NCBI GenBank assembly: GCA_024709705.1
Contig: JANJWE010000073.1
Coordinates: 1-12,257, forward strand
Reading direction: 5' to 3'
Source: Flavobacterium sp.
Lineage (GTDB): Bacteria > Bacteroidota > Bacteroidia > Flavobacteriales > Flavobacteriaceae
DNA: 12,257 nt
The translations under genes were made by a program, and so were the position numbers. This document shows, in pieces, positions 1-10,360 of the stretch (positions are counted from its first letter, which is position 1; each line of letters begins with the position of its first letter). The notes below the pieces were generated by a model. It did not search any database, had not been told where the DNA came from, and saw only the letters and a list, made by a program, of their open reading frames with translations.

Positions 1-1
1 T

Positions 2-172
2 ACAATCCGTAAAATGTCAGGAGCTGTTGGGGTAGAAAGAATATTCCCTGTTAACATGCCTGCTTTACAAAAAATTGAAGTGAACCAAAGAGGTAAAGTT
101 AGAAGAGCTCGTATTTTCTACTTTAGAGATCTTACCGGTAAAAAAGCAAAAATTAAAGAGAAAAGAAGATAA
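2..172 (+). CDS. rplS: 50S ribosomal protein L19, C-terminal part (cut by window edge)
   Basis: This is the last 56 codons plus TAA of an open frame that runs in from the left edge. The translation starts [16 protein letters not shown] and ends in a very basic tail ([10 protein letters not shown]). The segments [11 protein letters not shown] and [15 protein letters not shown] are the typical C-terminal half of bacterial L19, a protein of about 115-120 residues at the 30S-50S interface, so roughly half the gene is present. The stop is followed about 20 nt later by a strong intrinsic terminator, so rplS ends its transcription unit. The identification rests on recognised family sequence. The start and any upstream operon partners lie outside the window. 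Confidence 0.95.
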   Translation, partial: TIRKMSGAVGVERIFPVNMPALQKIEVNQRGKVRRARIFYFRDLTGKKAKIKEKRR

Positions 173-191
173 TTTTTCTCGAATGATATTT

Positions 192-228
192 AAGTCCCGT
201 TTTGAAATTCAAAACGGGATTTTTTTTG
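192..228 (+). terminator. Rho-independent terminator after rplS
   Basis: A perfect 12-bp inverted repeat (TCCCGTTTTGAA at 195-206, TTCAAAACGGGA at 208-219) with one central base. In RNA it would form a stem of about 11 bp with a 3-nt loop, extended at the base by G-U and A-U pairs. A run of eight T (220-227) follows directly. It lies 20 nt after the rplS stop, in the orientation that ends that transcript. Confidence 0.93.
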
Positions 229-293
229 CTTAGCCAATCGTATTGCGTATTTTTCAAAAATTGACTTCTTTTTTATGGAATTTATAATTTAAT

Positions 294-326
294 ACGGTTG
301 AATTGTCATATTCTCAATTCAAACGT
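294..326. repeat. 33-bp imperfect inverted repeat upstream of icd (possible operator)
   Basis: The arms are ACGGTTGAATTG (294-305) and CAATTCAAACGT (315-326), separated by 9 nt. They pair at 11 of 12 positions; only 297/323 mismatches. The element lies after the rplS terminator and 40 nt upstream of the -7 box assigned to icd, with no T-run behind it, so it does not look like a terminator. Its size and symmetry would suit a dimeric DNA-binding protein, but function is inferred from position only. The rest of the 229-366 spacer is AT-rich and shows no open frame I can support. Confidence 0.5.
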
Positions 327-366
327 TTTCGTATAAAGGAATTAACCTAAATTGCTTTGATTTTCA

Positions 367-374
367 TAACTTTG
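367..374 (+). promoter_or_regulatory. Bacteroidota-type -7 promoter box for icd
   Basis: TAACTTTG is an exact match to the Bacteroidota housekeeping -7 consensus TAnnTTTG. It lies 37 nt before the icd ATG, which predicts a leader of about 30 nt. No convincing TTTG -33 element is present at the usual spacing; the nearest TTG and TTTG (352-359) are too close. The -7 box is therefore supported, but the full promoter is only probable. Confidence 0.6.
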
Positions 375-408
375 CAATCCTTAATTACGAAAAACAAACA
401 AACTTTAA

Positions 409-2631
<2,223 letters not shown>

Positions 2632-2653
2632 AAATATATTTTCTCCTAATAAC

Positions 2654-2683
2654 AAAGACAATCTTAACCGGTTGTCTTTTTTT
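2654..2683 (+). terminator. Rho-independent terminator after icd
   Basis: AAAGACAA (2654-2661) pairs with TTGTCTTT (2672-2679) around a 10-nt loop, and the T-run continues to 2683. It begins 23 nt after the icd stop. The stem is AT-rich and weaker than the one after rplS, but the position and T-tract are right. Confidence 0.8.
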
Positions 2684-2756
2684 ATTAACCGTACTTTAAC
2701 AAATGGTGTATAAAATTTCTGAAAAAAAATCATCAATTTTGTTAAAAAATTTGCTT

Positions 2757-5135
2757 ATGTCGTTAAACAAAATAGCATTTCAATTTATCCTTCTTTTCAT
2801 TTGTTTATCAAATGGTGTGGCTCAAGAAAAATTTACTTTAAGTGGTACCGTAACAGACAAGCGTAGTAATGAATCGCTATATGGCGTAAATATCATTGTA
2901 ACTGATTTAAAAACGGGGGCTACAACCAATGAGTATGGATTTTTTTCGTTGTCTCTACCTAAAGGAACATACCAAATTGAAATAAGTTTTCTGGGGTATG
3001 AAACGATTTCAGAATCTATTATTTTAGACAAAAACATTCGAAAAAACTTCAGTCTATCAGAGACCACGCAACAATTGAAAGAGGTGATAGTTTCAGAACG
3101 CAAGTTAAAATCTGAAATAAAAAAACCTGAAATGAGTGTAAATAAACTTTCAATTCAGGAAGTAAAAGAGATGCCTGTTTTATTGGGAGAAGTAGACATC
3201 GTCAAATCGTTGCTCACTTTACCGGGTGTAAGCAGTGCCGGTGAGGGGCAATCCGGTTTTAATGTTCGAGGTGGTGGTGCCGATCAAAATTTAATTTTAT
3301 TAGACGAGGCTACGATTTACAATTCTTCGCATTTATTTGGATTATTCTCGGTCTTTAATCCTGATGCCATTAAAGATTTAAAACTTTATAAGGGCGGTAT
3401 TCCGGCTCGTTATGGTGGAAGATTGTCATCTGTTTTGGATATTTATCAAAAAGAGGGAAACAGTAACGATTTTCATATGAATGGTGGAATCGGACTTATA
3501 TCCAGCAGACTTCTTGCTGAAGGACCTTTGCAAAAAAACAAAGGCTCTTTTCTCGTAGCAGGAAGAGGTACCTATGCCCATTTGTTTTTAAAACTAACAG
3601 ACAATAACAATTCGGCTTATTTTTATGATTTAAACACCAAATTGAGTTATAAAATTAATGACAATAATAATATTTACTTTTCCGGATATTTTGGAAGAGA
3701 TGTGTTTACGCTCAACAATACATTTGTAAACACTTATGGAAATGCTGTTTTAAACTTGCGTTGGAATCATCTCTTTTCCGACAAATTATTCAGTAATATG
3801 TCGCTCATATACTCTGATTATTATTATGGTCTAGAACTCGATTTTATTGGTTTCGAATGGAACAGTGGTATTAAAAACTACAATTTCAGATACGATTTTA
3901 AACATTATGTTACGGATAAAATAAAACTTACCTACGGTGCGAATGCTATCTATTATACATTCAATCCCGGTAAAATTGAACCCAGCCGACCTGACTCGGG
4001 AATCAACTCCGATCAATTGGACCGAAAATATGCCTTTGAATCTGCATTGTATTGGGATGCAGAACATCAAATTTCAGATAAAATATCTGTATCCTACGGA
4101 CTTCGCTACAGTAATTTTTTACGATTAGGGGAACAAACTCTAAACGTTTATGAAAACAATCAAGCCGTAATTTTCAATCCAACTTTTCAAATCTATGAAA
4201 GTGCAGAACCCATTGGAACAAAATATTATGGAAGAAACAAAACCATTGCACAATTTGACAACTGGGAACCCCGATTGGGAATTTCCTATGCTTTAAACGA
4301 CCGCCAATCGATAAAGGCCAGTTACAATCGCATGAGTCAGTATTTGCATTTGATATCAAACACTCAATCCCCCACTCCATTGGATGTTTGGGCTCCCAGC
4401 GACTCCTTTTTAAAACCCCAAATACTGGATCAATTCGCTCTGGGATATTTTCAAAATTTTAAGGAGGATGCTTATTCATTAGAGGTAGAAACCTATTACA
4501 AAAAAATACAAGATCGGGTAGATTACATTGATGGAGCCAATTTAATAGCCAACGAAGCCATAGAACGCGTAGTCTTAAACGGTCGTGGTAGAGCTTATGG
4601 TCTGGAAATTTTGTTCCGTAAAAATGAGGGTCGTTTCAACGGATGGTTGGCCTATACCTTAGCTCGAACCGAACAACAAGTTGCAGGAAGAACTCCAGAG
4701 GAAACCGGTATTAATAATGGAGATTGGTATAAAACCGGATTTGATAAACTTCATGATTTATCATGTGTAGGAAACTACAAATTGAATGAAAAATGGCGGT
4801 TTGGTGCCAATTTTTCACTGCAAACCGGACAACCCGTGACATTTCCCAACGGACAATACGAATATTTAGGTATTACAATTCCCAATTATACGAGTAGAAA
4901 TGACAGCAGACTCCCCACCTATCATAGATTGGACTTTTCAGCTACGCTAACTCCAACTAAAAATAAAAATCGTACCTGGCAAGCAGAATGGGTTTTTGGG
5001 ATTTACAACCTTTACAATCGTCAAAATGCAGCCTCTATCACTTTTAGACAAAATGATGAAACCGCAAGAAATGAAGCTATTCGACTTTCTATTTTTGGAA
5101 TTGTACCTAGTGTAACCTATAACTTTAAATTTTAA
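2757..5135 (+). CDS. TonB-dependent outer-membrane receptor with N-terminal carboxypeptidase-like domain
   Basis: An outer-membrane beta-barrel that takes up a large or scarce substrate using TonB/ExbBD energy; the substrate is unknown. From the chosen start (792 aa) the order is: signal peptide (about 1-23, ending NGVAQ), carboxypeptidase regulatory-like beta-sandwich (about 25-105, with GTVTDKRSNESLYGVNI), a TonB-box-like LKEVIVSE (108-115), plug domain (about 130-235, with GFNVRGGGADQNLILLDEATIYN and GGIPARYGGRLSSVLDI), then a barrel ending in Phe (SVTYNFKF), as outer-membrane proteins do. An in-frame ATG at 2703 would add 18 residues ahead of the signal peptide. I prefer 2757 because it gives a normal signal sequence and leaves room for a promoter after the icd terminator. 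The DUF4249 lipoprotein gene follows after 3 nt, the usual partner of this receptor type. Confidence 0.92.
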   Translation: MSLNKIAFQFILLFICLSNGVAQEKFTLSGTVTDKRSNESLYGVNIIVTDLKTGATTNEYGFFSLSLPKGTYQIEISFLGYETISESIILDKNIRKNFSLSETTQQLKEVIVSERKLKSEIKKPEMSVNKLSIQEVKEMPVLLGEVDIVKSLLTLPGVSSAGEGQSGFNVRGGGADQNLILLDEATIYNSSHLFGLFSVFNPDAIKDLKLYKGGIPARYGGRLSSVLDIYQKEGNSNDFHMNGGIGLISSRLLAEGPLQKNKGSFLVAGRGTYAHLFLKLTDNNNSAYFYDLNTKLSYKINDNNNIYFSGYFGRDVFTLNNTFVNTYGNAVLNLRWNHLFSDKLFSNMSLIYSDYYYGLELDFIGFEWNSGIKNYNFRYDFKHYVTDKIKLTYGANAIYYTFNPGKIEPSRPDSGINSDQLDRKYAFESALYWDAEHQISDKISVSYGLRYSNFLRLGEQTLNVYENNQAVIFNPTFQIYESAEPIGTKYYGRNKTIAQFDNWEPRLGISYALNDRQSIKASYNRMSQYLHLISNTQSPTPLDVWAPSDSFLKPQILDQFALGYFQNFKEDAYSLEVETYYKKIQDRVDYIDGANLIANEAIERVVLNGRGRAYGLEILFRKNEGRFNGWLAYTLARTEQQVAGRTPEETGINNGDWYKTGFDKLHDLSCVGNYKLNEKWRFGANFSLQTGQPVTFPNGQYEYLGITIPNYTSRNDSRLPTYHRLDFSATLTPTKNKNRTWQAEWVFGIYNLYNRQNAASITFRQNDETARNEAIRLSIFGIVPSVTYNFKF

Positions 5136-5138
5136 ACT

Positions 5139-5960
5139 ATGAAAAATATATTCTATCTAGTTGCCTTTCTTTTGATGGGAATTTTTACAAGTTGTGAAGA
5201 AGTTATTGATGTGAATCTGAAAACGGCTGAGCCCCGATTGGTAGTTGAAGCTACCATAAATTGGATTAAAAATACGCCCGGAAATATTCAAGCGATTCGC
5301 TTGTCTACAACAACCGGGTATTTTGATACCGAAATTCCACCGGTTACCAATGCCGGAGTTCAAATTACCAATAGCTCAGGAACTGTTTTTACTTTTGCGG
5401 AAATTGACCAACCCGGATTGTATATTTGTTCAAATTTTGTTCCGGTTCTCGGAGAAACATATACCTTAACTATTGAATACCAAGGCGAAATATACACTTC
5501 TACAGAAAGACTTTTAGCAACTCCAACGGTAACACGGGTAGAACAACGCAATGATGCCGGTGTTTTAGGTGAAGACATAGAACTAAAATTCTTTTTTAAC
5601 GATATTCCTAATGAAACCAATTTTTACTTTTTAGGAATATTTGATCCCTATAAAGTCATTCCCGAATATGGGGTCTTAGAAGACCGCTTTTTCCAAAACA
5701 ATGAAATGTTTGGATTGTATTTTAGCGATCAATTTAAACCAACAGATACGGTAACCTATACTATGAGTGGTGTTTCTCAACAATATTTCAACTACATGAA
5801 TATTCTTTTAGCTCAAGCCGGAACCACAAGTGCAGGACCTTTTAGCACTCCCACTTCTACGGTGAGAGGAAATATAGTGAATCAAACGAACTTCAGTAAT
5901 TTTGCATTAGGCTACTTTAGGTTAGGTGAAACCGAAGTAAAAGAATACATTATTGAATAA
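5139..5960 (+). CDS. DUF4249 domain lipoprotein, partner of the TonB-dependent receptor
   Basis: A 273-residue exported lipoprotein of the DUF4249 family, which in Bacteroidota is commonly encoded directly after a TonB-dependent receptor of the type seen here. The N-terminus is a lipoprotein signal: short hydrophobic stretch, then GIFTSC with the lipidated Cys at 19. Two acidic residues follow the Cys (CEEVID), resembling the acidic export signals that send Bacteroidota lipoproteins to the cell surface. The start of the mature part (EEVIDVNLKTAEPRLVVEA) is typical of the family, and the rest looks like beta-rich extracellular sequence. The ATG is 3 nt after the receptor stop, so the two are surely co-transcribed. 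By analogy with SusD it may cap or present ligand to the receptor; that is inference, as I know of no established ligand for the family. Confidence 0.88.
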   Translation: MKNIFYLVAFLLMGIFTSCEEVIDVNLKTAEPRLVVEATINWIKNTPGNIQAIRLSTTTGYFDTEIPPVTNAGVQITNSSGTVFTFAEIDQPGLYICSNFVPVLGETYTLTIEYQGEIYTSTERLLATPTVTRVEQRNDAGVLGEDIELKFFFNDIPNETNFYFLGIFDPYKVIPEYGVLEDRFFQNNEMFGLYFSDQFKPTDTVTYTMSGVSQQYFNYMNILLAQAGTTSAGPFSTPTSTVRGNIVNQTNFSNFALGYFRLGETEVKEYIIE

Positions 5961-5990
5961 TTCTTTTAACAAAAAGCAAATAGCGTAAAA

Positions 5991-6653
5991 ATGTCATCAC
6001 ATCACATTGTCAAAGACGATCAAGAGCCCGCTTTAATAATAGCCAATGGAGCCTCATGTAGTGAAGAACTATTGGGACAATTATTAGAATGGTCGCCAAT
6101 AGTTATTGTATTAGATTCTGCCATGAGTCGAGTGATGGAATTAGGCATTAAAGTTGATGTTTTGTTAGGTGATTTTGATCGTGATTTTGACAGTAACCAT
6201 TACAAAGAGATGCAATATCCACTTGAAATCATTCACACACCTGATCCCAACAAAACCGATCTTGAAAAAGCTTTTGATTATTTAATTGAACGAAAAGTAC
6301 CCGCAGTTAATGTAGTTTGGGCTACGGGAAAAAGAGCCGACCATACCATTACCAATATTACGTCTATTGTAAAATATAGAGATCGTTTGAAAATTGTTCT
6401 TTTTGACGATCATTCCAAAATATTTTTGCTTCCTAAAAAGTATGAAAAATGGTATCCGGCTCAGTCGGTAATTTCGCTTATACCAATTGGTGCTGTTCAC
6501 GGCATTCATTCGCAAAATTTATTCTATCCTTTAGCGAATGATTCACTTACCATTGGCTATAGAACAGGCAGTAGCAATCACGTTGCAGAGGATGGAATTG
6601 TTACTATTTATCACGATGAAGGCGATTTAATATTAATGGAATGTTGGGATTAA
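5991..6653 (+). CDS. thiN: Thiamine diphosphokinase
   Basis: Transfers a pyrophosphate group from ATP to thiamine, giving thiamine diphosphate and AMP; a soluble cytoplasmic enzyme of cofactor salvage. The 220-residue chain carries the family motifs: LLGDFDR (58-64; substrate and Mg acidic residues), NKTDLEKA (87-94) and GKRADHTITN (113-122) in the N-terminal domain, then a beta-rich thiamine-binding domain with GSSNHV (193-198). It starts 30 nt after the DUF4249 stop with no terminator between, so it may share the receptor transcript, which raises the question of whether the receptor imports thiamine. No TPP riboswitch is visible before either gene. The symbol follows common use for bacterial thiamine pyrophosphokinase; the function call is strong, the operon link is inferred. 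Confidence 0.9.
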   Translation: MSSHHIVKDDQEPALIIANGASCSEELLGQLLEWSPIVIVLDSAMSRVMELGIKVDVLLGDFDRDFDSNHYKEMQYPLEIIHTPDPNKTDLEKAFDYLIERKVPAVNVVWATGKRADHTITNITSIVKYRDRLKIVLFDDHSKIFLLPKKYEKWYPAQSVISLIPIGAVHGIHSQNLFYPLANDSLTIGYRTGSSNHVAEDGIVTIYHDEGDLILMECWD

Positions 6654-6713
6654 TTCTACTCCAAAAATGATTAACTTAGCGACTCAATAATTCAGCTAAT
6701 CTTCCCTTCAAAA

Positions 6714-8702
6714 ATGAAATTCCAAGTCATATCTGAATACCAACCCACTGGAGATCAACCACAAGCCATTGAAAAATTGGCGAATGGCATCTGGAATGGT
6801 GAAAAATACCAAACCTTATTGGGTGTTACCGGTTCCGGAAAGACTTTTACTGTAGCTAATGTTATTGAAAAAGTAGAAAAACCAACATTGGTACTAGCTC
6901 ATAATAAAACTTTAGCAGCTCAATTGTACTCAGAGTTCAAACAATTTTTCCCAAATAATTCTGTACAATATTTTGTATCCTATTACGACTATTACCAACC
7001 GGAAGCTTATATTCCGGTAACAGGAACCTATATAGAAAAAGATTTATCTATTAATGACGAATTGGAAAAACTGCGACTTAGCACAACTTCAGCCCTTCTT
7101 TCGGGAAGAAGAGATGTTCTGGTTGTAGCCTCTGTTTCCTGTTTGTATGGTATTGGAAATCCGGTAGAATTTCAAAAAAACGTCATTTCAGTTGATATAG
7201 GTCAGATTATTTCTCGAACTCAATTACTACACCGATTGGTTCAAAGTTTATATTCGAGAACCGAAGCCGAATTTTTACCCGGAACGTTTCGCATCAAAGG
7301 AGATGTGGTTGAAATTTTCCCAAGTTATGCTGATGAGCCTTTCAGAATTCATTTTTTTGGAGATGAAATTGAAGAAATTGAAGCATTTGATGCTAAAACA
7401 GCTAAGGTAATTGAGCGTTACAGCAAACTCAATATTTATCCTGCCAATATGTTTGTTACTTCACCGGATGTGTTGCAAAATGCCATTTGGGAAATCCAAC
7501 AAGATTTGGTTAAACAAGTGGATTATTTTAAAGAGACCGGAAAACATCTGGAAGCCAAAAGATTGGAAGAGAGAACTAATTTTGATTTAGAAATGATACG
7601 AGAATTAGGCTATTGCTCCGGAATTGAAAACTATTCTCGGTATTTAGATGGACGACTCCCGGGAACCCGACCTTTCTGTTTATTAGATTATTTCCCTGAT
7701 GACTATTTGATGGTAGTTGATGAAAGTCACGTTACTATATCTCAAGTACATGCTATGTACGGAGGAGACCGCAGTAGAAAAGAGAATTTGGTAGAATTTG
7801 GATTTCGTCTACCGGCAGCCATGGATAATCGACCGCTAAAATTTGAAGAATTTGAAAGTCTTCAGAATCAAGTAATCTATGTCTCTGCAACTCCGGCTGA
7901 TTATGAATTACAAAAATGTGAAGGCGTTTATGTTGAACAAGTTATCAGACCAACAGGTTTATTGGATCCCATTATAGAAATACGACCGAGTCTGAACCAA
8001 ATAGACGATTTAATTGAAGAAATTCAAGTCCGTTGCGAGGCCGATGAACGTGTTCTGGTAACCACATTAACCAAGCGAATGGCTGAAGAATTAACCAAGT
8101 ACTTAACCAAAGTTTCCATTCGCTGTCGCTATATCCATTCGGATGTTGATACGTTAGAGCGAGTTGAAATTATGCAAGATTTACGCAAAGGTTTATTTGA
8201 TGTGCTTATAGGGGTAAATTTACTGCGAGAAGGACTTGATTTACCTGAAGTCTCTTTAGTTGCTATATTAGATGCCGATAAAGAAGGTTTTCTACGCAGT
8301 CATCGCTCTTTGACACAAACTGTGGGAAGAGCGGCTAGAAATGTCAATGGAAAAGCCATAATGTATGCCGATAAAATCACAGCTTCTATGCAAAAAACCA
8401 TTGATGAGACCAATTACAGGAGAGAAAAACAAATGGCTTATAATATCCAAAAAGGAATTCAACCTAAAGCCTTGAATAAAAACCTGAACAATGCTCTTAG
8501 CTCTAATTCTGTATCAACTTCATATTATGAGGAAAAAATTTTAAAAGCAGCCGAACCGGAGAGTTTATATTTATCCAAACCTGAAATAGAAAAAAAGATA
8601 CGGGATTTGCGAAAATCTATGGAAAAAGCAGCCAAAGAACTCAACTTTTTGGAAGCGGCAAAACTTCGGGATGAAATAAAATCGTTACAAGAAAAAATGT
8701 AA
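6714..8702 (+). CDS. uvrB: UvrABC excision nuclease subunit B
   Basis: The damage-verifying helicase-like subunit of nucleotide excision repair: it is loaded on DNA by UvrA, then recruits UvrC for incision. The 662 residues are full length for UvrB. Visible landmarks are Walker A GVTGSGKT (37-44), the beta-hairpin that clamps DNA ([12 protein letters not shown] around 90-101, rich in Tyr), the DESH Walker B (336-339), motif V region [13 protein letters not shown] (500-512), motif [11 protein letters not shown] (535-543), and the C-terminal UVR coiled-coil that binds UvrC (about 623-658, [12 protein letters not shown]). It lies 60 nt after thiN. A near-match -7 box (TAACTTAG, 6672-6679) lies in that gap but lacks a properly spaced -33 element, and no inverted repeat resembling a known LexA box is obvious. 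Confidence 0.98.
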   Translation: MKFQVISEYQPTGDQPQAIEKLANGIWNGEKYQTLLGVTGSGKTFTVANVIEKVEKPTLVLAHNKTLAAQLYSEFKQFFPNNSVQYFVSYYDYYQPEAYIPVTGTYIEKDLSINDELEKLRLSTTSALLSGRRDVLVVASVSCLYGIGNPVEFQKNVISVDIGQIISRTQLLHRLVQSLYSRTEAEFLPGTFRIKGDVVEIFPSYADEPFRIHFFGDEIEEIEAFDAKTAKVIERYSKLNIYPANMFVTSPDVLQNAIWEIQQDLVKQVDYFKETGKHLEAKRLEERTNFDLEMIRELGYCSGIENYSRYLDGRLPGTRPFCLLDYFPDDYLMVVDESHVTISQVHAMYGGDRSRKENLVEFGFRLPAAMDNRPLKFEEFESLQNQVIYVSATPADYELQKCEGVYVEQVIRPTGLLDPIIEIRPSLNQIDDLIEEIQVRCEADERVLVTTLTKRMAEELTKYLTKVSIRCRYIHSDVDTLERVEIMQDLRKGLFDVLIGVNLLREGLDLPEVSLVAILDADKEGFLRSHRSLTQTVGRAARNVNGKAIMYADKITASMQKTIDETNYRREKQMAYNIQKGIQPKALNKNLNNALSSNSVSTSYYEEKILKAAEPESLYLSKPEIEKKIRDLRKSMEKAAKELNFLEAAKLRDEIKSLQEKM

Positions 8703-8752
8703 TACGACTTCTTTTGAAGTCCCTTTCAATACATTTATAGCCTATTACAATT

Positions 8753-9430
8753 ATGGATTCATTTGAAAAATGGCTCTTAGAGCAAAAAGATACTCAAGTT
8801 ATTGATTCGCACTTTTCGAAATCGAATTATATTCCGGTTGATTTGTCGGTTAATTCAAAGTTATTTCAATTTCAAAATCCCAAAACAGCCGATGACTATG
8901 AGGTAATTCTCAAAAAATACATCGCATTAAAAAATGGAAAAGTAGGATTTGGAGGGTATTTGGAAAAAAGAAATTTATACCAAAGAAGCTCTTTATTTAC
9001 CAAATCCAGCACAAAAGATCGCTCCATACATTTGGGTATAGACCTTTGGATAGATGCCGGAACAAAAGTTTTAGCTGCATTTGACGGAGAAATTCATAGT
9101 TTTCAAAATAATACAGCCTTAGGAGATTATGGACCCACTATAATTTTAAAACATACGTTAAATTCATATCATTTTTATACGCTTTACGGGCATCTTTCGT
9201 TAGAAAGTATAGAAGAGTTAAAAATGGGACAATTTTTTAATAAAGGTGAAACAATTGCTACTTTAGGTGAAGCTAAAGTAAATGGAGATTATGCACCCCA
9301 TTTGCATTTTCAAATTATTCGGGATATTCAAGATTTTTATGGGGATTATCCCGGAGTTTGTAGTGAAGAGCAACTATCTTTTTATCAAAAAAATTGTCCG
9401 AATCCTAATTTAATTTTGCAACTTTCATGA
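8753..9430 (+). CDS. M23-family (LytM-like) zinc peptidase, no signal peptide
   Basis: A 225-residue protein whose C-terminal two thirds is an M23 peptidase domain, a fold that typically cuts peptidoglycan cross-bridges. The metal and catalytic residues are all present: His93 and Asp97 in HLGID, His147 in YGHLS, and His183/His185 in HLHF. In LytM-type enzymes the first His, the Asp and the last His bind zinc and the other two His are catalytic. The N-terminus (MDSFEKWLLEQKD) is polar with no signal peptide or membrane segment, and a TAG at 8738-8740 in the same frame rules out an upstream extension. It therefore looks cytoplasmic or non-classically exported, unusual for a wall hydrolase. Its stop overlaps the next ATG by 4 nt, so it is translationally coupled to the following lipoprotein. 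Confidence 0.88.
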   Translation: MDSFEKWLLEQKDTQVIDSHFSKSNYIPVDLSVNSKLFQFQNPKTADDYEVILKKYIALKNGKVGFGGYLEKRNLYQRSSLFTKSSTKDRSIHLGIDLWIDAGTKVLAAFDGEIHSFQNNTALGDYGPTIILKHTLNSYHFYTLYGHLSLESIEELKMGQFFNKGETIATLGEAKVNGDYAPHLHFQIIRDIQDFYGDYPGVCSEEQLSFYQKNCPNPNLILQLS

Positions 9431-9900
9431 TAAAAAAAAGTAGCCTGTTTCTAATCCTAGTTTTATTAATTGGATGTAAATCCAAACAAATATCAAATGA
9501 AGCACCCGAAAAACCTGCTTTTACCCCACTCAATTTGAATCAAGTTAACAGTTCCCTTAAAAAGCGAACTTACGAATTGGGAAAAAGAGTGTTAATGACA
9601 TGTAATACATCTACTTTTAAACCTTTTACCTCAGATGAAGCAACTTCAGAAGTCATCCAAAAAATTAATAAAGATCGAATTTCTGAAACCTGTCAAAACA
9701 TTATAAGATCATTTGGAAAATTTAATGACATCAAGCTTATTGAAGTGTACCGAGTAGAAACGGAACAATTAACCGTTTTTAGATACAAATGTGATTACGA
9801 AAAGAAATATCGTTTAAAAGAACTCCGGATTACGATAAATGATGCAAAACAAATAACCGCACTAACCACAATTGATTGGAATGACACCTTCAGCTATTGA
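9427..9900 (+). CDS. Small lipoprotein of unknown function
   Basis: A 157-residue predicted lipoprotein: two Lys after the initiator Met, a hydrophobic stretch, then LLIGC with the lipidated Cys at 17. The mature chain continues with KSK, so it lacks the acidic export signal seen on the DUF4249 protein here and may stay on the periplasmic face. Three more cysteines (59, 89, 122) could allow a disulfide. The body alternates helical (about 70-98) and strand-like segments (about 100-150), which might suggest a small alpha+beta fold. I do not recognise the family. The ATG lies inside the stop of the M23 gene (ATGA overlap), and its 3' end overlaps the NTF2-like gene by 20 nt, so it is the middle gene of a coupled trio. 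Confidence 0.8.
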   Translation: MIKKSSLFLILVLLIGCKSKQISNEAPEKPAFTPLNLNQVNSSLKKRTYELGKRVLMTCNTSTFKPFTSDEATSEVIQKINKDRISETCQNIIRSFGKFNDIKLIEVYRVETEQLTVFRYKCDYEKKYRLKELRITINDAKQITALTTIDWNDTFSY

Positions 9901-10360
9901 AATAGTAAAGCAATTTTACACCGCTTTTCAAAACGGAAATAGTCAAGCTATGAATGCTTGTTACGATAAACAAGCCATTTTTTCTGATCCGGCTTTTGGC
10001 TTATTGAACTACACCGAAGTAACCGCAATGTGGGAAATGCTTTTAAAGCGAAGCAAAGGAGACTTAAGCATCACTTTTGATGATATTGTTCAAATTAATG
10101 ATATTGTGAATGTTACATGGAATGCAACATATAAGTTTGGAAAAGAAAACAAACCTGTTAAAAACGTAATTAGAGCCAAAATTAAATGCAAAGACGGTAA
10201 AATCATAGAACATCATGATTCGTTTGATTTATGGAAATGGAGTCGAATGGCTTTAGGATGGAAAGGGCTATTATTGGGCTGGACACCCTATCTTAAAAAC
10301 AAAATACAAACCCAAGCATTGCATTCGTTACAGGCATACATAAAAAGCAACTCTACTTAA
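9881..10360 (+). CDS. NTF2/SnoaL-like (nuclear transport factor 2 family) protein
   Basis: A 159-residue soluble protein with the layout of the NTF2-like alpha+beta cone: an N-terminal helix pair (IEIVKQFYTAFQNGN), a strand with Asp36 (IFSDPAFG), and a late HHDSFDLWKWSRMALGW segment (111-127) followed by GLLLGWTP, a signature I associate with a bacterial subfamily annotated only as nuclear transport factor 2 or SnoaL-like. Members of the fold are often isomerases, hydrolases or ligand binders; His111, His112 and Asp113 could be functional, but no reaction can be assigned. I place the start at ATG 9881. A TTG at 9872 would add only three residues and is less likely. It overlaps the lipoprotein gene by 20 nt, and its tail overlaps the convergent menC gene by 8 nt, leaving no room for a terminator. 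Confidence 0.82.
   Translation: MTPSAIEIVKQFYTAFQNGNSQAMNACYDKQAIFSDPAFGLLNYTEVTAMWEMLLKRSKGDLSITFDDIVQINDIVNVTWNATYKFGKENKPVKNVIRAKIKCKDGKIIEHHDSFDLWKWSRMALGWKGLLLGWTPYLKNKIQTQALHSLQAYIKSNST

Noticed and set aside
2684..2756. TPP riboswitch before the receptor/thiN cluster
   Set aside because: I looked because of thiN, but the space is under 80 nt and lacks the conserved CTGAGA and thi-box segments.
3937..4128. Plus-strand 63-codon frame inside the receptor gene
   Set aside because: Out-of-frame shadow of a well-formed beta-barrel coding region.
6672..6679. TAACTTAG as a uvrB -7 promoter box
   Set aside because: One base off consensus and no -33 element at the right distance, so noted only in the uvrB entry.
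8706..8721. Hairpin GACTTC-TTTT-GAAGTC after uvrB
   Set aside because: The 6-bp stem is followed by CCTTTC rather than a T-run, so it is too weak to call a terminator.
9872..9880. TTG start for the NTF2-like gene
   Set aside because: An ATG three codons later (9881) gives a normal N-terminus for the family.
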